Shown one piece after another: positions 8,016-16,001 of a stretch of DNA of 64,000 bases. A model generated the notes under the pieces. The model searched no databases, had not been told where the DNA came from, and saw only the letters and a program-made list of their open reading frames with translations. The stretch's first letter is position 1, and every line of letters starts with the position of its first letter. Where the stretch lies: assembly GCA_009760855.2 (NCBI GenBank), contig WPIO01000193.1, positions 283,501 to 347,500 of the forward strand. The letters are read 5' to 3'. Source of the stretch: Cristatella mucedo. Taxonomy: Eukaryota; Bryozoa; Phylactolaemata; Cristatellidae. The position numbers were made by a program, and so were the translations under genes.

Positions 8016-8498
8016 TTATAACGTAGTTGTTGGTTGTGCTGCCATAGCAGCAATTGTTGCCTTTTGTCTGGCACTAGTTCCATCAGAGATATCAGGTAGA
8101 ATTGCATAGCATTCATCTTTAACAATGCCAGATATATCAGGTTTGATTCCTGCAACGCCTGAAATAATCGTTGAAAGTGTTGGCAGTTGTCCTGCAATCC
8201 ATGTTGTATATTCAGAGATTTCTCCAGGTGTATCAAGAAGAGTATCAACTTTACTTCTAGCTGTTGCTTCAAGGTCGGATGTTATAGTTGTCATTCTAGA
8301 GTCGAGTACCTTTTGGGCTTCAATGTCGCATTCATCAATATAAAACTTTTTAACAGAAGCATCTGTCATAATTGAGATATCTGAGTCAAGTGTTTGTTGA
8401 TCATAAGCAGTCATTCTAGACTTTACAAGGTAATCATCGTATGATTTAAGCAGTGTTGCAGATGTTGCAAGAGTGGGATCAGTTACTTCTGTCGACAT
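8016..8498 (-). CDS. Element protein of unknown function (160 aa, Thr/Ser/Asp-rich)
   Basis: The frame is intact and the start at 8498 follows GTATAGGAA, nearly identical to the ATPase leader. The N-terminus (STEVTDPTLATSATLLKSYD) is Thr-rich. The middle is acidic and helical, and the C-terminus contains a moderately hydrophobic stretch (LPTLSTIISGVAGI, about 105-118) and ends QPTTTL. I recognise no family. A frame-shifted minus-strand ORF overlapping its C-terminal half is a shadow. A virion or scaffold role would fit its place among structural genes but is a guess. Confidence 0.55.
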   Translation of the reverse strand: MSTEVTDPTLATSATLLKSYDDYLVKSRMTAYDQQTLDSDISIMTDASVKKFYIDECDIEAQKVLDSRMTTITSDLEATARSKVDTLLDTPGEISEYTTWIAGQLPTLSTIISGVAGIKPDISGIVKDECYAILPDISDGTSARQKATIAAMAAQPTTTL

Positions 8499-8529
8499 TT
8501 CCTATACTATTATAAAAAAATATACAAAA

Positions 8530-8805
8530 TTAATTAATCTGCACACCCTGTTTAGTTTTTGGAGTTTTTGATTTCTTTTCTGCTTCTATAAGCATTATAT
8601 TTATTTTATTTCTACATTCCATTAGTTTATCACAGACATCACAAATCTCAACAAGAACGTCAGTGTATGAGCTATCCAAATCTGGAATAAGTTTATCAAG
8701 TGAATGCTTGACAATTCTTTGATCTACTCTCTTTAACTTTTGTAGACAAATTTTAAGAGCCATATCTCTTGACTGTTCACAACTCAGAATTCTAGAAACA
8801 TCCAT
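8530..8805 (-). CDS. Small helical element protein, unknown
   Basis: This protein is 91 residues long when started at 8805, where TATATAGA precedes the ATG; an upstream in-frame ATG adds 13 codons but lies across the promoter-like motif. It contains six Cys residues (for example LSCEQ, KICLQ, EICDVCDKLMEC) and long amphipathic helices, with a Lys-rich tail (KKSKTPKTKQ). The CDVCDKLMEC cluster might bind metal but does not match a named finger. Function unknown. Confidence 0.5.
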   Translation of the reverse strand: MDVSRILSCEQSRDMALKICLQKLKRVDQRIVKHSLDKLIPDLDSSYTDVLVEICDVCDKLMECRNKINIMLIEAEKKSKTPKTKQGVQIN

Positions 8806-8829
8806 TCTATATAAATATAAATTTTTATA

Positions 8830-8962
8830 GTTCATCTTCTTCATTTACGTAGTTATAAAAATCTTCATATTCATCTTAATCTTCAAATTCATATTCTGAT
8901 TCTTCTGGATTGTAATCTGAGTCATCTTCGTTATCTGAGTATTCATATTCAACATTTTCCAT
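8830..8962 (-). pseudogene. Acidic mini-protein gene with an in-frame stop
   Basis: An ATG at 8962 follows TTATAGAA, the same leader as the zinc-ribbon/protease and phospholipase genes. It opens 28 residues dominated by Glu, Asp, Tyr and Asn, then a TAA at 8876-8878. The same frame continues for 15 more acidic codons to a second stop at 8830. This looks like one acidic protein of about 44 residues interrupted by a nonsense change, although the 28-residue product could also be functional. Function unknown. Confidence 0.45.
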
Positions 8963-8986
8963 TTCTATAATAATGAATTTTATTTG

Positions 8987-9154
8987 TTAATATAAATTTA
9001 TTCCTGAAATCTCAAAAATTAACTCTTCTTCTGCTCTGTCATACTCCATTTCTATTTGTAATTCATATAACTCTTTTGTTGTTTCTCGAATATCATGTTC
9101 GACTTTTACTTTTGCTTCAGGCGCAATTATTTCTTCACTCTTTCGCTTTGGCAT
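8987..9154 (-). CDS. Small charged protein overlapping the polymerase 3' end
   Basis: A 55-residue frame starts at 9154 directly after AATATAG and overlaps the last 20 bases of the polymerase gene in another frame. The protein starts with a basic MPKRK segment and continues as a Glu/Lys-rich helix (KELYELQIEMEYDRAEEEL). No family is recognised. The start motif and compact overlap support a real gene. Confidence 0.5.
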   Translation of the reverse strand: MPKRKSEEIIAPEAKVKVEHDIRETTKELYELQIEMEYDRAEEELIFEISGINLY

Positions 9155-9701
9155 CTATATTAATATTACCAATATTGCAAGTGTTACATCGTCCTGGATT
9201 TAGATTTAATGCATCGGTAATTCTATAGTGTCCATAAGCGTAACTGCAAATACCACAGTCTAGCCAGTATCGTTTTGAATCAAAAGCTGATAGTGCTACT
9301 TTGTTTTGCTTAATTGTATACATTATATGCTTTTCACTTCTAATCAATGATTGATCACATTTCTTTTCTACTTTTTTATCTAAGCAGTTTTTAAAATCTT
9401 CATGTTTCAAGTGTTTATCAACAACATTTTTGTTAACACCTTTAGCTTTTTTAGACTGTCCTATTTGTTCTTTCTCCTTATCAAGCATTTCATTCATCTC
9501 GCAAACTTTTTTAACTGTTCCCATTGATTTTCCTTTATCATCAAATACTTCTTTATCAGTGTAAATAGTATAAGAGTAAAGTTTTGGTCTTAGAAAAACA
9601 CACTCATCTAATATTGCTGCTTTTACCTTATCAGTTATTTCATCTTTAAATTTACCAACAACTTTACTATTTCCTTTTATAATACTTTTTGCTTTTTCAT
9701 C
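9135..9701 (-). CDS. polB: PolB segment 3: conserved C-terminal tail
   Basis: The same frame reopens after the TGA and contains the tail typical of Polinton polymerases: GKFKDEI, a LRPKLYSY step, KKAKGVNKNVV, and a closing YWLDCGI...YAYGHYR segment. The last residues hold CNTCNIGN. An internal ATG at 9524 makes a 129-residue frame that I regard as part of the polymerase, not a separate gene. Confidence 0.78.
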   Translation of the reverse strand, partial: DEKAKSIIKGNSKVVGKFKDEITDKVKAAILDECVFLRPKLYSYTIYTDKEVFDDKGKSMGTVKKVCEMNEMLDKEKEQIGQSKKAKGVNKNVVDKHLKHEDFKNCLDKKVEKKCDQSLIRSEKHIMYTIKQNKVALSAFDSKRYWLDCGICSYAYGHYRITDALNLNPGRCNTCNIGNINIDAKAKE

Positions 9702-9704
9702 ATT

Positions 9705-10598
9705 TCAAAAAGGATAATCATCTGGAAAAGTATTTAGATCTAATGATTCGGGGTAATCGATAAAGTCTTTATAAACATCCTCAGTAAATATCTCCATGAC
9801 GAGTGAATCAGTATCAGTATACATCAAGTTTATTTTTGATCCGTATCTTTTTTTCATTGTTAGATAATAGAATTTCTGCATCAATACTTTAGATAAATCA
9901 AGTATACAAAATCCAACATAAATAGATTTGTTTAAAGTTATAGATTCCTTACTACTTTCTATGCAAATAATGTTATTAGTTAATATCTTCCTGTCTACAA
10001 ATCTCGGACTTCTATAGATTTTATTCATCTTAGCCAATTCTTCATCTACTTTTTCATTAAGTAACTCAAAATTCTTTCTATCTCTAACATTTTCCATTGT
10101 CTTACCAAAGAATGAATTATTTAATAACTTGAAGGAATCTTTTTCAAAATCATTAGCTGCTTTACCTCTAAGTTTTGTGTTATTATCAATGTATGACTCT
10201 AGCCAATTGGACTGATCAAACTCTAATACTCTATGAATATGAGTCAACTCATACCCTAATTCAATACAATTCTTAAGATTAAGATAATGAATAACATACT
10301 TTTGTTTTGGTTCCAAATCTAATATTAACTTTTCAACTGGATCGTTTCCTCTATTAAATGAGTTTTGATATTCAGAGTGTTTACTCTTTTTTATCTGTTT
10401 GTTTTCAGGAAGCAAAGGATAGTCAGAAAATAAGTCATGTTTATCTTTTGGGCAATGTATATCAACTTCAAGAATATAACCTTTATTTGATGAAGGTTTG
10501 AATTTTTTAACTATATCATTTTTATTTTCATTCCATGACTTTAGTTTTTGAGTTGATAGGAAATTAAAACCGCCAGTTGGTAGAGATTGTTTCATTGC
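9705..10598 (-). CDS. polB: PolB segment 2: palm and fingers
   Basis: This continues in the same frame after the TAG. It contains the palm continuation MKQSLPTGGF, the SFFGKTMENV fingers motif at about residue 161-170 of the segment, KILTN near 203, and the catalytic YTDTDSLVMEI near 259. It ends at the TGA at 9702-9704. A translation start at 10595 would lack the exonuclease and first palm Asp, so it should not work alone. Confidence 0.82.
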   Translation of the reverse strand, partial: AMKQSLPTGGFNFLSTQKLKSWNENKNDIVKKFKPSSNKGYILEVDIHCPKDKHDLFSDYPLLPENKQIKKSKHSEYQNSFNRGNDPVEKLILDLEPKQKYVIHYLNLKNCIELGYELTHIHRVLEFDQSNWLESYIDNNTKLRGKAANDFEKDSFKLLNNSFFGKTMENVRDRKNFELLNEKVDEELAKMNKIYRSPRFVDRKILTNNIICIESSKESITLNKSIYVGFCILDLSKVLMQKFYYLTMKKRYGSKINLMYTDTDSLVMEIFTEDVYKDFIDYPESLDLNTFPDDYPF

Positions 10599-13163
10599 CT
10601 AACCATAAAGATTTGTAGCGTCAAAATATAATAAGTATGACTTCAACTTATCTGGATTGAAATTGCTGCATCTACTATTATTTGCTTTAGCTTTACGTTT
10701 TGATACTTGTGTCATCCCTCCACGAATTCCTTTTTCAAAGAATAGATACATATCTGGATCAGTTAGTAATTCAAGAACGACTCCTGTATATTTTAATCCT
10801 GCTGTCCAAGTTAATTGCGGAGTTGTCATAAACTTTGCAGGATCAATCTGATAATGTGTAATTATTAAACTGCGAAATCTCTCAAAAACATCTGCTAGTG
10901 CTAGAACATCAATCGTTAAATATAAATCGTGGTATTCTCTTAATGTTTTTATTTTAAAAGCATTCCAAACTTTCTTTGCATGAGAATAATCTTCTTCTGA
11001 GATATGACCACTAATGCTTGAATAAAACTTTTCAATTGGTGGTAAACTTGGCTCATCAAATCTAGCAAAAGAATCCATGTACTCATATGGATAAATACCT
11101 TTTTTAGCTAGTAGTGACATTTTTGTATCATCAATATTTTCAAAGTGTTGTCTCATTATATCAAATTTATCATTTGCCTTAGACAAATTCTTTACCAATT
11201 TATGAAGTGGATTTTGTAATAATTGATATGAATCTCTAAAACAAAGATTTCCAAAACTTATTGTTAAAAACTTCTCTTTATTATTGGCGATTACTTGTTT
11301 TTTATCCTTATCGCAATTAAGCGCACTAACAATTAGATGTGAATCATATCCTCTTAGATTATGAATATAAACAGGAAGTTTAAAGTTTTTTGGGCAAATT
11401 CTTAGTTTTTTGTTGCATACATCATGTGCTGCGCCTCTATATTTTCCAGTAAGATGACAGTGATCAAGTACTTTTTGATCTTCAGTTAAGCATTTTTCAC
11501 AAATCCAACAAACAGATGCATTATTGTAATTTTCTTTTTCTTCTTCTGGCATATTTTCTCGATCAAAAACTTTATTTTTTTCAAGTACTACTTTTAGATT
11601 CTCTATCTGTATTTCACAATCTTTCTTTAAGGACAAAATAAAATACTTAACACAATCAACACCAAAGGTTTGCGTATATTTTGTTACAATCTTTCCTTCA
11701 TGATTTACAATTACATATCCAGCAGAGCACGGTTTGTGTTGATTTACAGATCCTTTTACTGATTCTTCTGGTTTATCAATTGTTCCTAGTAAACATTCAA
11801 AATCTGCATATGCAGTTAATGGTGATTTAATCATTTTATCAAAATCTCTAAACATAACTAAATCTCCCGTACCATCTTTTCTTTTATTAGCCACTGGCAT
11901 TTTTATTCTTGAAGTCCCACAATTCTCCAAATTACAATCTGCAACATGTTTATCTAACTTTTCTTGTTCATGAAATCTTGAGAGACATCTTTTACAAAAT
12001 AATCTTGTTCTACCACTATCTTTATCTGTTCTACAAAGTGCATTAAAATTTGTTACAAGTACATAGTGAGATCTTCCTCTATAAGAATAAAGAAGCAAAT
12101 CTATATGTTTTTCACCTTCCTCTGAGCAAACACTTAATGGATATACTGAATTGTTATACTCGTAAACATTTATTGAAACATTGAATAATTTTGCAAGTTT
12201 TGGAATATCTTCTGCTCTAATTGGTACGTTACCATTGACCATAAACTGATTTCTTGAATCTTTATCATCTATAGGAAAGAATAGATGTTTTATTAAAGGT
12301 AGTATATCAGAATATTTCTCAAGCATTATTTGTCTTAAATCATGAATTGCTTCTGGATGATTCTCTCTCGGATGTAATGCTCTCAGAATACACCACAATG
12401 CACAAAAGTTGTCATCTGTATTTTTTATATTTATAACACATCTCTTATTTCTTAACCTGATTGGCAATTCACAATACGAGCCTCCTATTTGTGGAATAAA
12501 GACTGTAAACTTTGCAAATGCATTAGATATCCCAACAATTCTACAAGAAGAACCACCTTCATTCCATTCATCTACAGTTTTAGTAATCTTTGAAAAATGT
12601 TTATCAATTATTGAATTAAAATGAGAAACTCTACTTAGTGCTATTGGGGAGAGACCATTAATTGGAGCATAGATAATATCTTTCTTAGCATTTTCTATTT
12701 TTAGTTGCAGAAGAAGACTCATTTTTACATTACCATATTGGCTAGAGACATCTTTCATAACATTTATTAATTCAGGAGATGCTTTTTTCTTAAATACTTC
12801 TAAATCTGCATCTTCAACATCAAAACCTTCATACTCATAATCTACTAAACTACCACTATCGCTCTTTCTACCTAAAAACCATCCACTAGTATCGATCTTA
12901 CAAAGACGTTTCGCTTCTTTATAGAAACAATTCTTACTTTCTGATTTTTTGGGTTTAATTATTTTATTAACAGAAAGACGCTCAATCAATTCTTTTATAT
13001 CAACTGCAGAAACTGGATAATGAACAATTCTAGTTGACTTGCCATACTTCTTCGTAAAAGAAGGTTTAACATTAAAACTTTGCTCATAAGAAAACACTAA
13101 TCTTTTTGCATGGTCGTTGAATGATTCTCCCTCACGCCGTGAAAATGAATTTATTTCAGACAT
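10599..13163 (-). CDS. polB: PolB segment 1: OTU-like domain, zinc finger, exonuclease
   Basis: This covers the first 854 residues. An OTU-like region spans about 245-375, with Cys near 254 in DNFCALWC and His in SHYVLV near 366. A finger with C390, C393, H406 and C410 (CKRCLSRF...HVADC) follows. Exo I is YADFE at 452-456. An endonuclease-VII-like or zinc-binding insert with DHCH and VCN lies at about 567-585. Exo II is HNLRGYDSH at 601-609 and Exo III is YHDLYLTIDVLALAD at about 744-758. The segment ends at the TAG inside the first palm motif (YFDATNLYG). Confidence 0.85.
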   Translation of the reverse strand: MSEINSFSRREGESFNDHAKRLVFSYEQSFNVKPSFTKKYGKSTRIVHYPVSAVDIKELIERLSVNKIIKPKKSESKNCFYKEAKRLCKIDTSGWFLGRKSDSGSLVDYEYEGFDVEDADLEVFKKKASPELINVMKDVSSQYGNVKMSLLLQLKIENAKKDIIYAPINGLSPIALSRVSHFNSIIDKHFSKITKTVDEWNEGGSSCRIVGISNAFAKFTVFIPQIGGSYCELPIRLRNKRCVINIKNTDDNFCALWCILRALHPRENHPEAIHDLRQIMLEKYSDILPLIKHLFFPIDDKDSRNQFMVNGNVPIRAEDIPKLAKLFNVSINVYEYNNSVYPLSVCSEEGEKHIDLLLYSYRGRSHYVLVTNFNALCRTDKDSGRTRLFCKRCLSRFHEQEKLDKHVADCNLENCGTSRIKMPVANKRKDGTGDLVMFRDFDKMIKSPLTAYADFECLLGTIDKPEESVKGSVNQHKPCSAGYVIVNHEGKIVTKYTQTFGVDCVKYFILSLKKDCEIQIENLKVVLEKNKVFDRENMPEEEKENYNNASVCWICEKCLTEDQKVLDHCHLTGKYRGAAHDVCNKKLRICPKNFKLPVYIHNLRGYDSHLIVSALNCDKDKKQVIANNKEKFLTISFGNLCFRDSYQLLQNPLHKLVKNLSKANDKFDIMRQHFENIDDTKMSLLAKKGIYPYEYMDSFARFDEPSLPPIEKFYSSISGHISEEDYSHAKKVWNAFKIKTLREYHDLYLTIDVLALADVFERFRSLIITHYQIDPAKFMTTPQLTWTAGLKYTGVVLELLTDPDMYLFFEKGIRGGMTQVSKRKAKANNSRCSNFNPDKLKSYLLYFDATNLYG

Positions 13164-13224
13164 CTTATAATATAAGAATATTTTTCTTTAAATCAAATTT
13201 CAAAACTCTGAAGAAATTTTTTTT

Positions 13225-13237
13225 ACTATAATATAGT
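13225..13237. repeat. 13-bp palindrome near the right edge of the element
   Basis: ACTATA-A-TATAGT is a perfect palindrome around a central A. It lies about 60 bp beyond the polymerase start, just where AT-rich DNA gives way to GC-rich host DNA. It may be close to the element terminus. The partner terminal repeat is outside the window, so the exact end is unproven. Confidence 0.35.
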
Positions 13238-13910
13238 CTATTGCATCGAAGCAACACCGATTGGAGTAGGATTTGATTTTTCTTTTTCGGACACTGACAC
13301 TCAGGAGGGCCAACATAACTACTCGAGGAGATCCTCTCAGGCGTCAGGTACTCGAGCAGCGGCCGTCTCGAGGTCGTGGCAGCGGCGCGCGCCCGCACGC
13401 GACGGGGGCTGCTCGCGGCCGGCGTTACGGCAGCCGCGAAGCGCGCGCAGGCGGAAACTAGAAGCAAGCAAGCAACGCCGTAGCGGCCGCTCGCGGTCCG
13501 CGCACTTTGATCCTGCCAGGGCCCCTCGCTAAACCCCCGAATGATAAGGCGTGAGTTCGTGCGAACGCCAGCTTCTGGCTGGCTAAGCACTCAGGTCAGG
13601 CAAGCCTCTCCTAGAAGTAGTTTTCCTAGCTCGTCATGGCTGCCGAGCAGTGGCGCTCCTAGGATATTGTGAGGCCGGGACGCGCTACAAAGATGGCGCC
13701 CTCTTCGCTATATGCGATGTAAAAATTCAAAAATATAAGGCGCCCATTTAGGCTCGGCCCCATACTCCAGCGCCCGGGGACATATGAACCTATTGGCGGG
13801 ACCCGGGTCCCCGCAAAGACCCCAAGCTCAAAGTGAATTAAAAGTATAATTCATTTGCATAGCGCCCTGAGAGTTTAGGGGCTCGCGGGCACGCGATGGC
13901 GGCGCTACGT
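13238..13910. other. Host flank, GC-rich, no gene seen; contains part of an inverted repeat pair
   Basis: Composition switches to GC-rich (13,300-13,600 is very CpG-rich). Open frames here have no recognisable content. The segment 13,776-13,812, with catatgaacctattgg and a GACCCGGGTC palindrome, recurs inverted at about 22,066-22,104. Confidence 0.5.
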
Positions 13911-14897
13911 AATAATAATAATAATAATAATATTGCACTTGATAAAGCGCCATCAAAGAACTTAATCTCTTTCTAGGCGCTTTACATTTGCTGCAAAGTG
14001 ATACGCAATAGAATAGTAAGTAAAATCATGCTTGAAAAACAAACAAAATGAATAACATGGTTAGGGGTTACATACACTGGGTCAGCATGCAAATGTGGTT
14101 AGTGGCAGCATGAACAGTGTCAGCACGCATAAGCACATCGAGGACGAATCACAAGGACCCACTAAATGCTGTCCTAAATAGGTATGTTTTTAAGTTTCTT
14201 TTAAATGTGGTCAGGTCAGGGGATGTTCTGATGCAGGTCGGGAGGGAGTTCCAGGCTGTGGGAGCATACGAGCTAAATGCACGGTCTCCAAAGGATTTAA
14301 GGTTTGTACGAGGTATTTCTAGACTGTTGGATTCCGAAAAGCGAGTGGTACGATGCTTTGCCTGATGGGGTAGTATCTCTGAAAGATAGGCTGGAGCCAT
14401 AGAATGAAGAGACCTAAAAGTGAGCGACAAAACCTTGAAGTCAATCCGTTGCTTGACTGGTAACCAGTGCAGGTCGGCGAGAAGTGGAGTAATGTGGCAA
14501 CTGCGACGCTCACGACAGACAAGCCTAGCTGCAGAGTTTTGCACCAGCTGCAATCGCCTGATCGCACATGCTGGTAGGCCAGTAAGCAGTGAGTTGCAGA
14601 AGTCGAGACGAGATGTCACGAATGCATGGACCAACTTGGACGTGGTATCCTTATCTATACAAGCCCTAATTTTAGCAATGTTATGAAGCTGAAAATAGGC
14701 TGATTTGACTGTGGAGCTGATGTGGTCGTCTAACGAGAGGTCGCTTTGGAATATGACACCTAGATTTCGAGCTGATGCAACTGGAGATATGCTGGCAGAG
14801 CCAATTTTGAAAGTCGGCCTTTCCAATTTCTGAATAACACTAGGTTTGCCCATAACTAGTAAGTTAGTTTTATCATCGTTTAGTTTTAGAAAATTTG
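13911..14897 (-). mobile_element. 5'-truncated CR1/L2-like LINE, copy 1
   Basis: This is a minus-strand non-LTR retrotransposon fragment with an (ATT)n tail at 13,911-13,931, the 3' hairpin next to it, and the C-terminal part of the reverse transcriptase protein (14,149-14,853). The protein has the TSRLDFCNSLL, LHWLPVKQRIDFK and AWNSLP segments typical of the CR1/L2 group. It is nearly identical to 18,527-19,530 but lacks about 20 bp there. Homology stops abruptly at 14,897, a normal 5' truncation. Confidence 0.88.
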
Positions 14898-15747
14898 TAA
14901 TTTGATACCCAATATTTCACATGCCTGTACGTCGGTAGAGAAACGTTCAGATTGCAAATAACTTCGCGTGCATGCATAGGCCGCCGCCCCTCTCCTGGCC
15001 TCGGCCGAAATTCCTTCGCGAACACGAGGACCAAGAGCGTCCGGCAGAGCAAACGTCGCCGGACGACGCTTCCGCGGCGACTTGAGGGGCTCTTCGGGCT
15101 TTGGGCTTTGGGAAAACGAGCCGGCAGCAGCCCGTTGTTCGCCCCCTTCGCTCACCCGGCGAAGCTTCGGGAAGCTTCCAGATGCAGCAGCCAGCAGGCA
15201 CGGCAGCTTCCGGATGCAGCAGCAGGCAGGGGCAGCCTGCTTTTGAGGTCGAAACCTATCCCTCGAAGCGCCCGCTCTCAGCGGCAAACGCTTGAAAATC
15301 GACAAAGATCTGCATTATCTACCTATAACGAGAGCAGAACTTTAGAATTCGAGTTGTTTCGAATGCATGTGCTTGGCTTCAGCAAAACCCAGCAGCTTAG
15401 CTTAGCAGCGAAGCTTAGCCGCAGCTGCAGTGGCCGTAAATTTGTGCGAGTAAAGAGAGGTTTTTTCACGATGCCAGGCACGCTAAAGTTATGCGAAGCA
15501 TACAAAAGTGATTTTCGACAGCCCAAAAGCAAACGCATGCTGTTAACGTGCATCCATTTAGTGCAACGTCATTCCACCACGATACTTTCTGACCTCCCTT
15601 GTTTGGCCAGGCTTTGAGGCCATGTCTCTTCACCTGTAGCACATCCGACAGTGCCTGAGTTTTACTGAAAACTTTGGCTACTTACCTATGGCCGAACTAA
15701 GCTCCACCGCCGCCGCCTGTTGACTACGCTCCACAGTCGGTCTATGG
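14898..15747. other. GC-rich spacer, no gene recognised
   Basis: Several overlapping open frames on both strands reflect GC-rich composition. I see no domain. The segment from 15,310 to 15,640 is unique-looking. Confidence 0.4.
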
Positions 15748-16001
15748 CAGGGGTGTCCAACCTTTTTGCGTTGGGGGCCACATTAAAAAAATTTAAAAGG
15801 TCCGGGGCCACATGTAAATTGGCGTAGTTGACCGCATCAGAAAATAAGATCGTAATTTAGTATGACTATTACTATTATACTTAATAAATAAACCGCAATA
15901 CAATAGTATTTTTTTAGCATAATTATAATTAAAAATAATAAATAATACAAATTTAATCATGTGTCCTGGAAAATAATTCGATAGATATTATGGCCGATCT
16001 T

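Larger units (their letters stand above)
9135..13163 (-). pseudogene. polB: Protein-primed family B DNA polymerase of Polinton type, two in-frame stops
   Basis: Reading through two stops gives about 1,342 codons, the size expected for Polinton polymerases, which replicate the element from a protein primer. The order is an N-terminal region with an OTU-protease-like Cys/His pair, a C2H2 finger, 3'-5' exonuclease motifs, the polymerase palm with YTDTDSL, and a conserved C-terminal tail. A TAG at 10599-10601 lies in the palm motif after LYG, where relatives have Trp. A TGA at 9702-9704 separates the palm from the tail. Both stops are one G-to-A change from TGG, and the TAG falls at a known Trp position. 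The start at 13163 follows TTATATTATAAG. A third separate frame break was not seen. The element is therefore probably not autonomous in this copy. Confidence 0.88.

Noticed and set aside
461-13163. TATA motifs before the ATGs as ordinary TATA boxes
   Set aside because: They end within about six bases of the start codons, so a normal 25-30 bp spacing would place transcription starts inside the genes.
9135-13163. Alternative genetic code explaining the TAG and TGA in the polymerase
   Set aside because: All three stop codons end intact neighbouring genes at sensible places, and the host zinc-finger gene needs none of them recoded; nonsense mutation is simpler.
13165-13590. 141-residue minus-strand ORF across the element edge
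   Set aside because: It spans the composition switch, is low-complexity, and has no domain or start motif.
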